Assembly: GCF_041260665.1 (NCBI RefSeq)
Contig: NZ_JBGCCT010000020.1
Span: 62,001-126,000 of the forward strand
Source: Catenulispora sp. GP43
GTDB lineage: Bacteria > Actinomycetota > Actinomycetes > Streptomycetales > Catenulisporaceae
Length of the DNA stretch: 64,000 nucleotides
Direction: 5' to 3'
Every line of letters starts with the position of its first letter. Positions within the stretch are counted from its first letter, which is position 1. The notes beneath the pieces were generated by a model. The model was not told the origin of the DNA and did no database searches. It saw nothing but the letters and a program-made list of their open reading frames with translations. The translations under genes were made by a program, and so were the position numbers. This document shows, in pieces, positions 42,332-50,485 of this stretch.

Positions 42332-44620
42332 TTACGGCGCGCCGGACGCCGACGCGGCGGTAGCGGCGGCGGGTGCGGGAGCGGGAGCGGGCGCGTGGTC
42401 CGCCATGTTGAAGTACCGGACCAGGTCGGACAGCTCGAGGTGGAACGTGCCGTCGTCCTTCTTGACACCGGTGTGCGCGCCCAAGGTGAGCGGGTTCCAA
42501 CTCGTCGTGTAGCCACGACCGAACACGCCCCACGGATTGCGGACCGTGACGTACTTGATCTCTTTGCCCGATGCCTTGTCCATCTCGCTGTGCACGCCCA
42601 TGACGGTGTAAGCGTGCGTCGCGGCGATGCCCGGCACGACCTTGATGTCCTCGCCGGCCGAGTGGCCCTCGCCCTGGCTTCCCCAGGTCTTGCTCGACAG
42701 CACGATCGTCTCCCCGGCCAGGAACTTCGCCTGGATCTTGTTCCAGACGTGCTCCGCGGTGGCGCTGTACTTGCCCGACTTGAGCGGCTGCTCCAGGTGA
42801 TCCGCGCAGTAAGTCTGGAGCTTGGTCTTCGCCGCGGCGTCGGTGGCGCACCCCAGGACCAGAGCGATGTCCGTGTAGGCATGAGGGCTCTTCTTCAGAA
42901 CCGTCTTCCGGTCGGCGTATTTGCGGCTCTGTGTACGGAACGACTTCGCCTGAGCGGCGGTGAGGCCCACTCTGCTCGTCAGCGAGCCCTCGTCCAGGGA
43001 GAAGGGGTGGACGAACGCCTCGTCGGTGATCGCGAACGGATTGTGCTCGTCCTGCGTCGACGCCGCGTAGGGTCCGATCTCGTGGCTGCCGGCCTCGACG
43101 CCGAGGATGGCCTCCAACGCCTCCTTCGGCCGGCCGCCGCGGCCGATGCCCTCGTAGCCCCGGGCGCGTCCCTTGAAGACCGCGTACGCCTTCTCGATCA
43201 TCGCCGGCCAGAGGCTCTTGTGCGCGGCGGCGTACACCGGCTTGGTGTCGTTGCCCTTGACGAACAGGCGCATGTCGACGTCGACCCACTCGGGGGCGAA
43301 GGTGGCCCGGGTCCCCTTCTGGCCGCCGCTCTTGCGGTGGAACCTGACGTGCACGCCGCCGGCGTCCTGGCGGATCATGCCGTCGATGAAGTGCGGCTGC
43401 TGGAGCGCGACCGCCGCGAGCGCCGCCATCAGGTAGCAGTCGCCGATCTGGCCCTGGGCGACGTCGTTCGGCCCGGCCTGGTCGGCGCCCATCGCCGTCT
43501 GGGAGAAGTCCCTGGCGGTGGGCTTGGCGTCGACCCGGACCTGGCTGGTCTTGATCCAGTAGACGCTGCCCCTCCGATCGTCGGCGAGGGACACGCCGAT
43601 CCAGTCCGAATGCGGGGACGGGTCGTCGGGCACCAGGACGACCTGCTTCTCGGTGAACTCGAAGTCCCCCTCCATCGGGGGCTTGAAGGTCCCGTCGCCG
43701 ATGGGGAACGGGGGCGTCATGTGCGCCTTGCATTTCTCGAGGATCTTGCCGTGCCGGGGGAACTGCGCCGGCATCTTGTGCTGATGTGCGGGCGGCGGCG
43801 TGGTCGGCCTGGACGTGGCCGGGGCGCGCTGCACGGCGGGCGCGGGCTGCACGGACGGCGTGGGCTGTAGCCCGGGATTCGCGGCGGCCGTGTCCTGTGC
43901 ACCAGCGTCCTGCGTGTCCGAGACCGGCGGTGCCGACGCCATGACCCGCGTGGCGTTCGCCTCGGCCTCCCGCTCGAACCGGTCGCCGGGGTCGGAGACA
44001 CTCAGCCCGGAGCCGTTGTCGGTCCCCGCGACAGACCCCCGGCGCTGCTGGATGACGTGCGTCAGCTCGTGCGCGAGCGTGTGGCTGTCCCCGCCGCCCT
44101 CGCCGATGACGATGTGGCTGCCGGAGGTGTACGCCCGGGCGCCGATCTCGGCGGCCGAACTGTGGGCGACGGAATCGGTGTGGAGGCGCACGTCGGAGAA
44201 GTCCGCGCCGAGCCGCGCTTCCATGTCGGCGCGGACCGGCGCGGCGAGCGGGGTTCCCGGGGAGCTCAGGACGCCGGGCACCAGTGAACGCTGCACCGGG
44301 GCTTCGGCAGGGCCCTGGCCGGACCCGTGGCCGCAGCCGGGCGAGTGGGTGTGTTGATCGGCACCGTTCGCACTGTTCGCACCGCTCGCACCGTTCACCA
44401 GGCGGGAGACAGCCGCGTTGCCGATGGCTCGCTGGAGCTGGAACATAGTGCCGGGCGAGTACGCGAGCTGCTTTGACGGCACGGCCTGGGCGTACTCCGC
44501 GAGCGACAGACCCAGCTGCGTGATGCCCGGCGTGCTCGCCTGCCGGGCATCGGCGGTCTTGCGACCGCGTGCGGAGTCGCCGCTGTCAGAGTTCCGCTGT
44601 CCTTGCTCTTGCGAACGCAT
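42332..44620 (-). CDS. DUF4157 - calpain-like cysteine protease (eCIS-type toxin/effector candidate)
   Basis: 762 aa; ATG with GGAG 7 nt upstream, no signal peptide. Residues 60-75 carry QLQRAIGNAAVSRLV, a motif common before DUF4157. DUF4157 spans ~130-215: DMEARLGADFSDVRLHTDS, ARAYTSGSHIVIGEG, a zinc-type HELTH (184-188) and DPGDRFEREAEANATRVM. A Pro/Ala/Gln linker follows. The C-terminal ~400 residues are a C2-type calpain domain with all triad motifs: AQGQIGDCYLMAALAAVA (Cys395), AATHAYTVMGVHS (His ~670) and VTVRNPWGVFGRG (Asn ~695). DUF4157 is a known partner domain of extracellular contractile injection systems (eCIS) and polymorphic toxins, so a delivered protease is the likely role (inference). 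The DUF4419 gene lies 164 bp upstream on the same strand. Confidence 0.85.
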   Translation of the reverse strand: MRSQEQGQRNSDSGDSARGRKTADARQASTPGITQLGLSLAEYAQAVPSKQLAYSPGTMFQLQRAIGNAAVSRLVNGASGANSANGADQHTHSPGCGHGSGQGPAEAPVQRSLVPGVLSSPGTPLAAPVRADMEARLGADFSDVRLHTDSVAHSSAAEIGARAYTSGSHIVIGEGGGDSHTLAHELTHVIQQRRGSVAGTDNGSGLSVSDPGDRFEREAEANATRVMASAPPVSDTQDAGAQDTAAANPGLQPTPSVQPAPAVQRAPATSRPTTPPPAHQHKMPAQFPRHGKILEKCKAHMTPPFPIGDGTFKPPMEGDFEFTEKQVVLVPDDPSPHSDWIGVSLADDRRGSVYWIKTSQVRVDAKPTARDFSQTAMGADQAGPNDVAQGQIGDCYLMAALAAVALQQPHFIDGMIRQDAGGVHVRFHRKSGGQKGTRATFAPEWVDVDMRLFVKGNDTKPVYAAAHKSLWPAMIEKAYAVFKGRARGYEGIGRGGRPKEALEAILGVEAGSHEIGPYAASTQDEHNPFAITDEAFVHPFSLDEGSLTSRVGLTAAQAKSFRTQSRKYADRKTVLKKSPHAYTDIALVLGCATDAAAKTKLQTYCADHLEQPLKSGKYSATAEHVWNKIQAKFLAGETIVLSSKTWGSQGEGHSAGEDIKVVPGIAATHAYTVMGVHSEMDKASGKEIKYVTVRNPWGVFGRGYTTSWNPLTLGAHTGVKKDDGTFHLELSDLVRYFNMADHAPAPAPAPAAATAASASGAP

Positions 44621-44784
44621 GGAAACACTCCGCCCCGTGTGACCCTGGTGCCGGGGTCTGTCGATGGATGTCAGCCGGTTCCAGTCTGGTCGGGGCGCGG
44701 CCCCGGCGACCAGGGCGGAACGTCAGTGGCGTACCTGTGGGCGCGGTTTTTGCCCCAACGGCCGTTCGGATGGCGGCGAAAGCC

Positions 44785-45894
44785 TCACTTCCTGCGCAGT
44801 TCGGCGACGGCGAAACCGAGCCGTGGGCTCAGGAACGAGTCGTCGTCGTGGTCGACCCCTGTGACCCCCGCGACGAACGCCATGTCGTACCGGGCGTCGT
44901 TGGGGCCGTAGTCCCAGACGAACGGGACGGTGGTGATGTGCGAGGGGAACTGGTTGGTCAGCCAGCCATGGCCGGTGGCCCAGTCGAACTGCTCCTTGAG
45001 TACGGCGCCGCTGCCGACCTGGTAGTGGGCGAAGAACGCCGTCAGCCAGCCGTTGACATACGGACCGCCCGACATGTTGTCCACCTTGTAGATCGAGTAC
45101 CAGAACAGCTCGTCGGGGGTCGCGCCGCCGGCCGTCTCGGCGATCGTCCGCAGCACCGGCAGGAGGTCGGCGAAGTAGCCGCGAAGCCCGCTGAACTCGC
45201 CGGCCAGCCGCTCGGCACGATCGTGGAGGCTGCGCCAGTCGGCCGGCGTGCCCTCCAGGCGGATGCGGGGGATGCCGCACAAGGAGTGCCATTCGAAGAC
45301 GTAGTAAGGGCTGACGACGTCCATGAGCGCGATCAGCAGCGCCGTCTCGTCCTCCAACGTCGAGGTGGAGAAGCGCGGCATGAAGAGCTGCACGGTGCGC
45401 TCGGTGATCTTGGCGGCGAGCGGCTCGCGCACCAGGTTGACAGCCCACTGCCAGTCCGACGGCTCGTCGTAGCGCAGGCAGTCGTCGCGGACCACGATGG
45501 TCTGCTTCGACCCCGGCGTCTCGGTGAACAGTCCCGCGTAAAGGTCAGGGTTCTGCCGTACATGCTCCGCGACCTCGTGGACGATGAAGTACCACAGCGT
45601 GTCGGGACGCAAGCTGACCGCCACATGAGCGGAGAACGCCTGGTGGACCGCCTGGATGGCGAGGCTCACGGTGGGGACCCCATAGGCGGCGGCGTTGCGG
45701 GATCCATCGGACCTGCCGGACCCGCCGTGCGCGGGTATCGGCATGTTGACGACGTGCAGCTTGTCGCGGCTGCTGTAGTGGAGCCGGTGCGACCTGCCGA
45801 GCACCGCGCCGAGAAAGCCTTCGTTGCTGGTCAGTTCGGTCATGGCCGCGCCGTGGCCACGCACGCCGACGGGGGTATCGATGATGACGGACAT
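44785..45894 (-). CDS. DUF4419 domain protein
   Basis: 369 aa from the ATG at 45894; a longer frame to 46098 lacks family similarity. DUF4419 features: AIQAVHQAFSAHVAVSLRPDTLWYFIVHEVAEHV, FMPRFSTSTLEDETALLIALMDVVSPYYVFEW, SLCGIPRIRLEGTPADWRSLHDRAERL, and GGPYVNGWLTAFFAHY. The family is of unknown function and is found in fungi and bacteria. It has no signal peptide. It precedes the DUF4157-calpain gene on the same strand and could be its partner (adaptor, immunity or target). That link rests on position only. Confidence 0.75.
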   Translation of the reverse strand: MSVIIDTPVGVRGHGAAMTELTSNEGFLGAVLGRSHRLHYSSRDKLHVVNMPIPAHGGSGRSDGSRNAAAYGVPTVSLAIQAVHQAFSAHVAVSLRPDTLWYFIVHEVAEHVRQNPDLYAGLFTETPGSKQTIVVRDDCLRYDEPSDWQWAVNLVREPLAAKITERTVQLFMPRFSTSTLEDETALLIALMDVVSPYYVFEWHSLCGIPRIRLEGTPADWRSLHDRAERLAGEFSGLRGYFADLLPVLRTIAETAGGATPDELFWYSIYKVDNMSGGPYVNGWLTAFFAHYQVGSGAVLKEQFDWATGHGWLTNQFPSHITTVPFVWDYGPNDARYDMAFVAGVTGVDHDDDSFLSPRLGFAVAELRRK

Positions 45895-46123
45895 GGCGCC
45901 ATTGTGTTGCCGAAAATGCTTTGCCGTCGCATCGGGGCCCCCGGTACCGTCAACGACATGAGCCGCGCACGAGGCGCCGGCCATCATCCGAGCAGGAGCA
46001 GCGTCGTGAACCCCCAGACCCGCGTGTATCGACGGCCGGCGCGACGCGCCGAGGGCCGACGCTATGCCGCGGTGTCCCGACGCGTCTGACCGGCTCACCG
46101 GGCGCTCATCGCAGCGCTGTCAG

Positions 46124-46169
46124 CTTCTTGCTTTGCTTCTCTTCTTTCTTCGCTTGTCCCTTCTTGCCC
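46124..46169 (+). other. pyrimidine-rich tract before tRNA-Arg
   Basis: A run of about 46 nt made almost only of C and T (e.g. CTTCTCTTCTTTCTTCGCTT) leads directly into the tRNA-Arg gene. It is far more AT-rich than its surroundings. It may be part of the tRNA promoter or a scar at an island boundary. Confidence 0.6.
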
Positions 46170-46237
46170 TTGTAGCTCAGCGGATAGAGCTCCGGCCTAC
46201 GAAGCCGGGTGCGGTGGTTCGAGTCCACCCTGGGGCA
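46166..46237 (+). tRNA. tRNA-Arg (anticodon ACG)
   Basis: 72-nt cloverleaf: acceptor GCCCTTG paired with CTGGGGC (one mismatch and one G-U), D-arm GCTC-AGCGGATA-GAGC, anticodon arm CCGGC-CTACGAA-GCCGG, T-arm GGTGG-TTCGAGT-CCACC, discriminator A. CCA is not encoded. Confidence 0.93.
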
Positions 46238-46267
46238 CGACGGCACGCTGTCCGCGTGCCGTGGCGA

Positions 46268-46351
46268 GCGGGTGCCCCGGAGCCGGAGATCCGGGCCTGG
46301 CTGTAAACCAGGTGGCTTAGTCCTGAGCAGGTTCGACTCCTGCCACCCGCA
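46268..46351 (+). tRNA. tRNA-Tyr (anticodon GTA)
   Basis: 84-nt class II cloverleaf: acceptor GCGGGTG paired with CACCCGC, D-arm CCGG-AGCCGGAGAT-CCGG, anticodon arm CCTGG-CTGTAAA-CCAGG, a 14-nt variable arm, T-arm GCAGG-TTCGACT-CCTGC, discriminator A. The long variable arm fits bacterial tRNA-Tyr. It lies 30 bp after tRNA-Arg. Confidence 0.9.
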
Positions 46352-46391
46352 CAGATGCAGCACCAGTCCAGCGGCCAGGCTTGCCGGCGGG

Positions 46392-46658
46392 GTGCAGATC
46401 GAGTACGTCGAGTGGGACGCCGCGCAGTGGGAGCGTGCGGGAGGCAAGCCGGCCGGACGCTCCACGGGGCCGCCGCGATTTTGGCAACAGGAAACCACGA
46501 GCTCCGAGGAGATCTTGGCCGAATTGCCGTTGCCCGTCCCCCGTGGACCCCGATGTACTTGCCATGAGCGTGCCGGGCACCGCTTATCAGGCCAGGAATT
46601 CAGGGGGCATCACCATGACCGACATGATCGACGAGCCGCAGGGCGGCGTCCGGGATAG
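46392..46658 (+). CDS. possible small ORF or remnant after tRNA-Tyr
   Basis: From the GTG at 46392 the frame reads QIEYVEWDAAQWERAGGKP, then RFWQQETTSSEEILAELPLP, which looks protein-like. The second half turns into His/Arg-rich chance sequence and overlaps the next gene. It may be the start of a decayed gene. The function is unknown. Confidence 0.25.
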   Translation: MQIEYVEWDAAQWERAGGKPAGRSTGPPRFWQQETTSSEEILAELPLPVPRGPRCTCHERAGHRLSGQEFRGHHHDRHDRRAAGRRPG

Positions 46659-48468
46659 GCACGAGGAGCGCGACGGCCGCGAGAACCGTGAGGACCGTGA
46701 GGAGCGCGTCGACCGCGAGAACCGCGAGACCACCGAGATCCCCGCACAGCAGCAGGCCGACCAGCCTCCGCCGCTCATCCCGGCCCCGTACATCCCGCCG
46801 CACCGCCTCGGCAGCCTGCCGCCAGTCGCGCCGCCTCCGCCCACCATCGCGCCCCCGCCGACCCCCGCGCCGGCGCACCCGGGCCCGCCGGACGGGCTGA
46901 TCGCCCTCCCGCAGGTCCCGCTGCAACCGGCGCCGGACTGGTGGCGCGCCGCGGCGGTGGCCCTGCTGAACCTCAGCGGCCTGGGCATCGGCTACGTCCT
47001 CATGCGCCGTTGGAGGGCGGCCGTCTGGAGCTGGATCGCCACCGCGATCTTCCTGCTGATCGCCCTGCCGGCCACGGCAGGCGGCGTCCCGATCGCCATC
47101 ACGGTCATCTACCTCGCGATCCTCGCCGTCACCGCCATCCACGGCGCCGTACGCGGCCTGCGCACGCCGCTGAGCTGGCCGCCGCGCTCGCAGCTCGCGT
47201 TCGGCCTGGCCGTCGTGCTCCTCGCGGTGCCCGTCGGCGGCACGGTGCTCTACGACAACGCGCACCAAGAGGCCATCCAGCAGATGCTGCTCAAGCGCCT
47301 GACCACCGCCGACGCCGGTCTCGCCACCGCCGAGACCGAGCCCATCGCCACCGCCGAGACGGACTTCGGCCCGGGCCTGGCCGCGTACCGGGACCTGCTC
47401 GACAACCACCGCACCTCACGCGCCGGCAAGCTCGTTCCCGGACGCCTCGCCGCGTTCTACCAGAGCGTCAGCGCTCCCTACACCAAGCACGACTACTGCG
47501 ACGCGATCGAGCCCCTGACCTACCTGCGCAGCCTCCCCTCGGGGACGTTCAGCACCCAAGACCTCGGGAGCCTGGCCGCCTTCCCCGACGACCCGCTCGC
47601 GACCTCCCTGTTGCAGTGCGGCACCGGCTACCTCAGCGGCGCCGGCGCCAACCTGACCACCGCGACCCAGGACCTCAACCTGCTGATGTCCACCTTCCCC
47701 AACTCCGCGCAGGCCGGGCAGGTCGAACCCGCCGTCTCCAACGCCCTCGGCGCGGCCGCCGGCGGCATCACCGGATCCGACCCGTGCACCGCCACCGACA
47801 GCCTCACCCAGCTCAGCACCCAGATCAAGGACCTCACCAGCCCCGTCTCCGGCATCTCCACCGCCCTGCAGAAGGACGCCACCACAGCCCTCGCCGACGT
47901 CGAATCCGGCAGCTACAGCTGCGCGGTGTCCAAGTACAAGGGCGGCGACTTCGCCGGCGCCCAGACCGCGATGGACAGCTTCGTCAGCACCTACCCGAAC
48001 GATCCCAACAAGGCGCTGGCCCAGAAGTACAGCATCGCCGCCCAGATCGCCCAGCAGGACGCCGACGCCGGCAAGGTGACACCCACCCTCACCAACAGCG
48101 GAAGCGTCAGCCTCACGGTCTCCAACGACAGCCCCGACCCGATGCAGATCCTCTACACCGGCCCGGCCACCGGCACGATCAACATCGCCGCGTGCTCCGG
48201 CTGCAAGACCTACGCCAACGCGACCGACGGACAACAGAACGCCTGTGGCAACAGCAGCATCGACTACCCCAAGACGTCGCTCACGCTGCCGCCCGGCACC
48301 ACCTTCTTCCTGCAGAAGAGCACCGGCACGAACGTCCAGTCCTACGCCCACAGCGAGAGCTACGACGCCGGCAGCGAATACGACGTCTGCGCCTACGAGA
48401 CGAGCCTGTTCAGCCTCCCGCCGTATACGTCCCCGATCGCCCCCATAGTCCCCGCCCCGGGGGCCTGA
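46615..48468 (+). CDS. membrane protein with charged N-terminus and extracellular helical domain
   Basis: 617 aa from the ATG at 46615, with AGGGGG 8 nt upstream. Residues 10-45 are a run of Glu/Arg/Asp units (RENREDREERVDRENRE); a Pro-rich segment follows to ~105. Then come four hydrophobic helices (~110-215), the last ending ...VPVGGTVLYDN. The C-terminal ~390 residues should be outside: TPR-like helical repeats with paired Cys (HDYCDAIEPLTYLRSL, SDPCTATDSLTQL, SCAVSKYKGGDFAGAQTAM), then a small beta domain with CSGCKTYA, NACGNSS, DVCAYETS. I do not recognise a family; the function is unknown. Confidence 0.75.
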   Translation: MTDMIDEPQGGVRDRHEERDGRENREDREERVDRENRETTEIPAQQQADQPPPLIPAPYIPPHRLGSLPPVAPPPPTIAPPPTPAPAHPGPPDGLIALPQVPLQPAPDWWRAAAVALLNLSGLGIGYVLMRRWRAAVWSWIATAIFLLIALPATAGGVPIAITVIYLAILAVTAIHGAVRGLRTPLSWPPRSQLAFGLAVVLLAVPVGGTVLYDNAHQEAIQQMLLKRLTTADAGLATAETEPIATAETDFGPGLAAYRDLLDNHRTSRAGKLVPGRLAAFYQSVSAPYTKHDYCDAIEPLTYLRSLPSGTFSTQDLGSLAAFPDDPLATSLLQCGTGYLSGAGANLTTATQDLNLLMSTFPNSAQAGQVEPAVSNALGAAAGGITGSDPCTATDSLTQLSTQIKDLTSPVSGISTALQKDATTALADVESGSYSCAVSKYKGGDFAGAQTAMDSFVSTYPNDPNKALAQKYSIAAQIAQQDADAGKVTPTLTNSGSVSLTVSNDSPDPMQILYTGPATGTINIAACSGCKTYANATDGQQNACGNSSIDYPKTSLTLPPGTTFFLQKSTGTNVQSYAHSESYDAGSEYDVCAYETSLFSLPPYTSPIAPIVPAPGA

Positions 48469-48479
48469 GCGTACGTTCG

Positions 48480-50363
48480 TCAGCCGGGCACGGTGTACGT
48501 GTATCGATCAGCCGTGCTGATCGCGCTGGTGTCGACGTCGGTGGAGACCCGGACGTCGACCGTGAACGCCAGGTTCGGCCGGAGCATCGCACCGCCCGCC
48601 GGTGACATTCCCGCTGGTGACGTACCCGCCGGTGACATATAGGAACTCACCGGCGGTGCGATGGCAGTGATCTGCGTGGGGGAGTCCAGCGTGTACGACG
48701 CCGCCACGCCGCCGAACGACACGCGGAACGCGCCGGTGAACCGGATGCCGGTGATCGTGACGGCGGTGCCGCCGAGGTAGAGGCCCACGGACGGGCTCAC
48801 CGAGGTGATCACCGGCACGGGGGAGAAGAACGTGAACCTGTCGGCCGCGGTGGCCGGGCTGGTGCCCGCGGAGTTCGTGACCGTCACGTCGACGGTCCCG
48901 TTGGTCTGCGCCCGGGTCACCGCCGTGACCTGGGTGTCGGAGTCCACGGTGAACGAGGAGGCCGCCGTCCCGCCGAAGTAGACCGCGCTGGTGGTGCCCA
49001 GGTCGGTGCCGGTGATCGTGACCGAGGTGCCGCCGCTGGACACGCCGCCGGACGGACTCAGGCCGGTGACGGTCGGCGCGGACTCGGCGTAGGTGAACTT
49101 GTCGCCCGCTCCGGTGGCGCTGGTGCCGTTGTCATCGGTGACGGTGACGTCGAACGTGCCGTCGGTGTGCGCCGGGGCCACGGCGGTGATCTGCGTGCCG
49201 GAGTCGACGGTGAACGAGGCGGCCGGGGTCCCGCCGAAGTCCACGCCGGTGGCGCCGGTGAACAGGCCGCCGGTGATGGTGACCGTCGTGCCGCCGGCCT
49301 CAGGGCCCTGCGCGGGACTGACCGCGGACACCGACGCGGCGGGCGCGACCCGGACGAACCCGACCGCGCCCGGGACCCCGAGCCCGGTCGTGAGTGTGGA
49401 GGTGACCGCCCCGGTGGCGATATCGATCACGGACAGGCCGTGCCCGCCGTTGGCGGAGTACAGCGTGGTCCCGTCGGGGGTGAACGCCATTTCGCCGCAC
49501 TCGTCCGGCAAAGTGGCGGTGATGGACCGGCTTGCCAGGTCGATGACGGCGACGTCCTTTCCGGTGATGCAGTTGTAGGCGGTGGTGCCGGCCGGGTTCA
49601 GGACGCCGTCGTCGGCGACGCCCCCGACGGGGAGCGTGGCCGAGACGGTGCCGCCGGCGGTGTCGATCACGTCGAGGGCGTCGGTGTCCCACCGGGCGAT
49701 GTAGAGCGTCGACCCGTCCGGGCTGACGGTCAGCCCCTCGGGATTGCCCGACAGGGGGATGGTGCGGGTCACCGCGCCGGTCGCGCTGTCGATCGCGTCG
49801 ACGCCGGGGGGCGGCCCGTCGTCGTTGTACAGGGCGTAGACCGTGGAGCCGTCGCCGGTGAACGCGATGCTGCCCAGGCCCGGGGCCGTGCCGGCCGTCA
49901 TCGTGACCGTCGCCGAGGCGGTGTCGATCACCGAGATGCCGCCGCCGTAGCAGCCGACCCACACCTGGGTGCCGTCCGGCTTCATCGCCTCGGAAAAGGG
50001 GCTGGCGCAGACCGGGACGGTGTGTGTGACCGTGCTGCTCGCCGCGTCGATCACCGAGACGGTGTCGCTGTTGTAGTTCAGGACGTAGGCCGTGCCCCCG
50101 TCCGGGCTAACGACGATTTTGTACGGATAGGCTCCTACCGGGATCGTGCCGACGACGGTCTTGGCGGCCGGGTCCATCACGCGCACCGAGTCGCCCGCGG
50201 AGTCCACCACGTACGCCAGGGTGCGCACTGTGGCCGCGTGTGCGGGCGGTGCCGCTGCCGCACCGGCCACCCCGGCGAAGGCCAGGGCGAAGGCGGCGAA
50301 AGTGGTGAAGGCGGCGACGCCGGACGCCGATCGCCGCCGGACCTTCCTGAGCTCGGGTAGCAC
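48480..50363 (-). CDS. secreted YVTN-type beta-propeller with three IPT/TIG domains
   Basis: 627 aa from the GTG at 50363, with GGGAGGGG 8 nt upstream; longer starts lack a signal peptide. Signal: RKVRRRSASGVAAF...PPAHA. Residues ~45-345 are YVTN/40-residue propeller repeats (VSPDGGTAYVLNYNSDTVSVID, SPDGSTLYIARWDTDALDVID, FTPDGTTLYSANGGHGLSVID). Three IPT/TIG Ig-like domains follow, each starting near V-S-P and G-G-T-x-V-T-I-T-G. Near the C-terminus SPAG is repeated four times. Probably a cell-wall or secreted adhesion/scaffold protein. It faces the membrane protein gene tail to tail. Confidence 0.8.
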   Translation of the reverse strand: MLPELRKVRRRSASGVAAFTTFAAFALAFAGVAGAAAAPPAHAATVRTLAYVVDSAGDSVRVMDPAAKTVVGTIPVGAYPYKIVVSPDGGTAYVLNYNSDTVSVIDAASSTVTHTVPVCASPFSEAMKPDGTQVWVGCYGGGISVIDTASATVTMTAGTAPGLGSIAFTGDGSTVYALYNDDGPPPGVDAIDSATGAVTRTIPLSGNPEGLTVSPDGSTLYIARWDTDALDVIDTAGGTVSATLPVGGVADDGVLNPAGTTAYNCITGKDVAVIDLASRSITATLPDECGEMAFTPDGTTLYSANGGHGLSVIDIATGAVTSTLTTGLGVPGAVGFVRVAPAASVSAVSPAQGPEAGGTTVTITGGLFTGATGVDFGGTPAASFTVDSGTQITAVAPAHTDGTFDVTVTDDNGTSATGAGDKFTYAESAPTVTGLSPSGGVSSGGTSVTITGTDLGTTSAVYFGGTAASSFTVDSDTQVTAVTRAQTNGTVDVTVTNSAGTSPATAADRFTFFSPVPVITSVSPSVGLYLGGTAVTITGIRFTGAFRVSFGGVAASYTLDSPTQITAIAPPVSSYMSPAGTSPAGMSPAGGAMLRPNLAFTVDVRVSTDVDTSAISTADRYTYTVPG

Positions 50364-50485
50364 TGGGTGTTCCCCTCCCGAAAGCCACTGAATCAGAGCA
50401 CGAATACACTCGATCACACTCCAGGTGTACCGCGGCCGAGGCTGCCTGTCGTGGCGGGGGAACACGTAACGCGACGAGACCCGAA

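Noticed and set aside
46381-46614. Starting the membrane protein at 46381
   Set aside because: That start sits only 30 bp past the tRNA-Tyr end and gives Arg/Ser/Pro-rich sequence. The ATG at 46615 has a good ribosome binding site and begins the charged domain.
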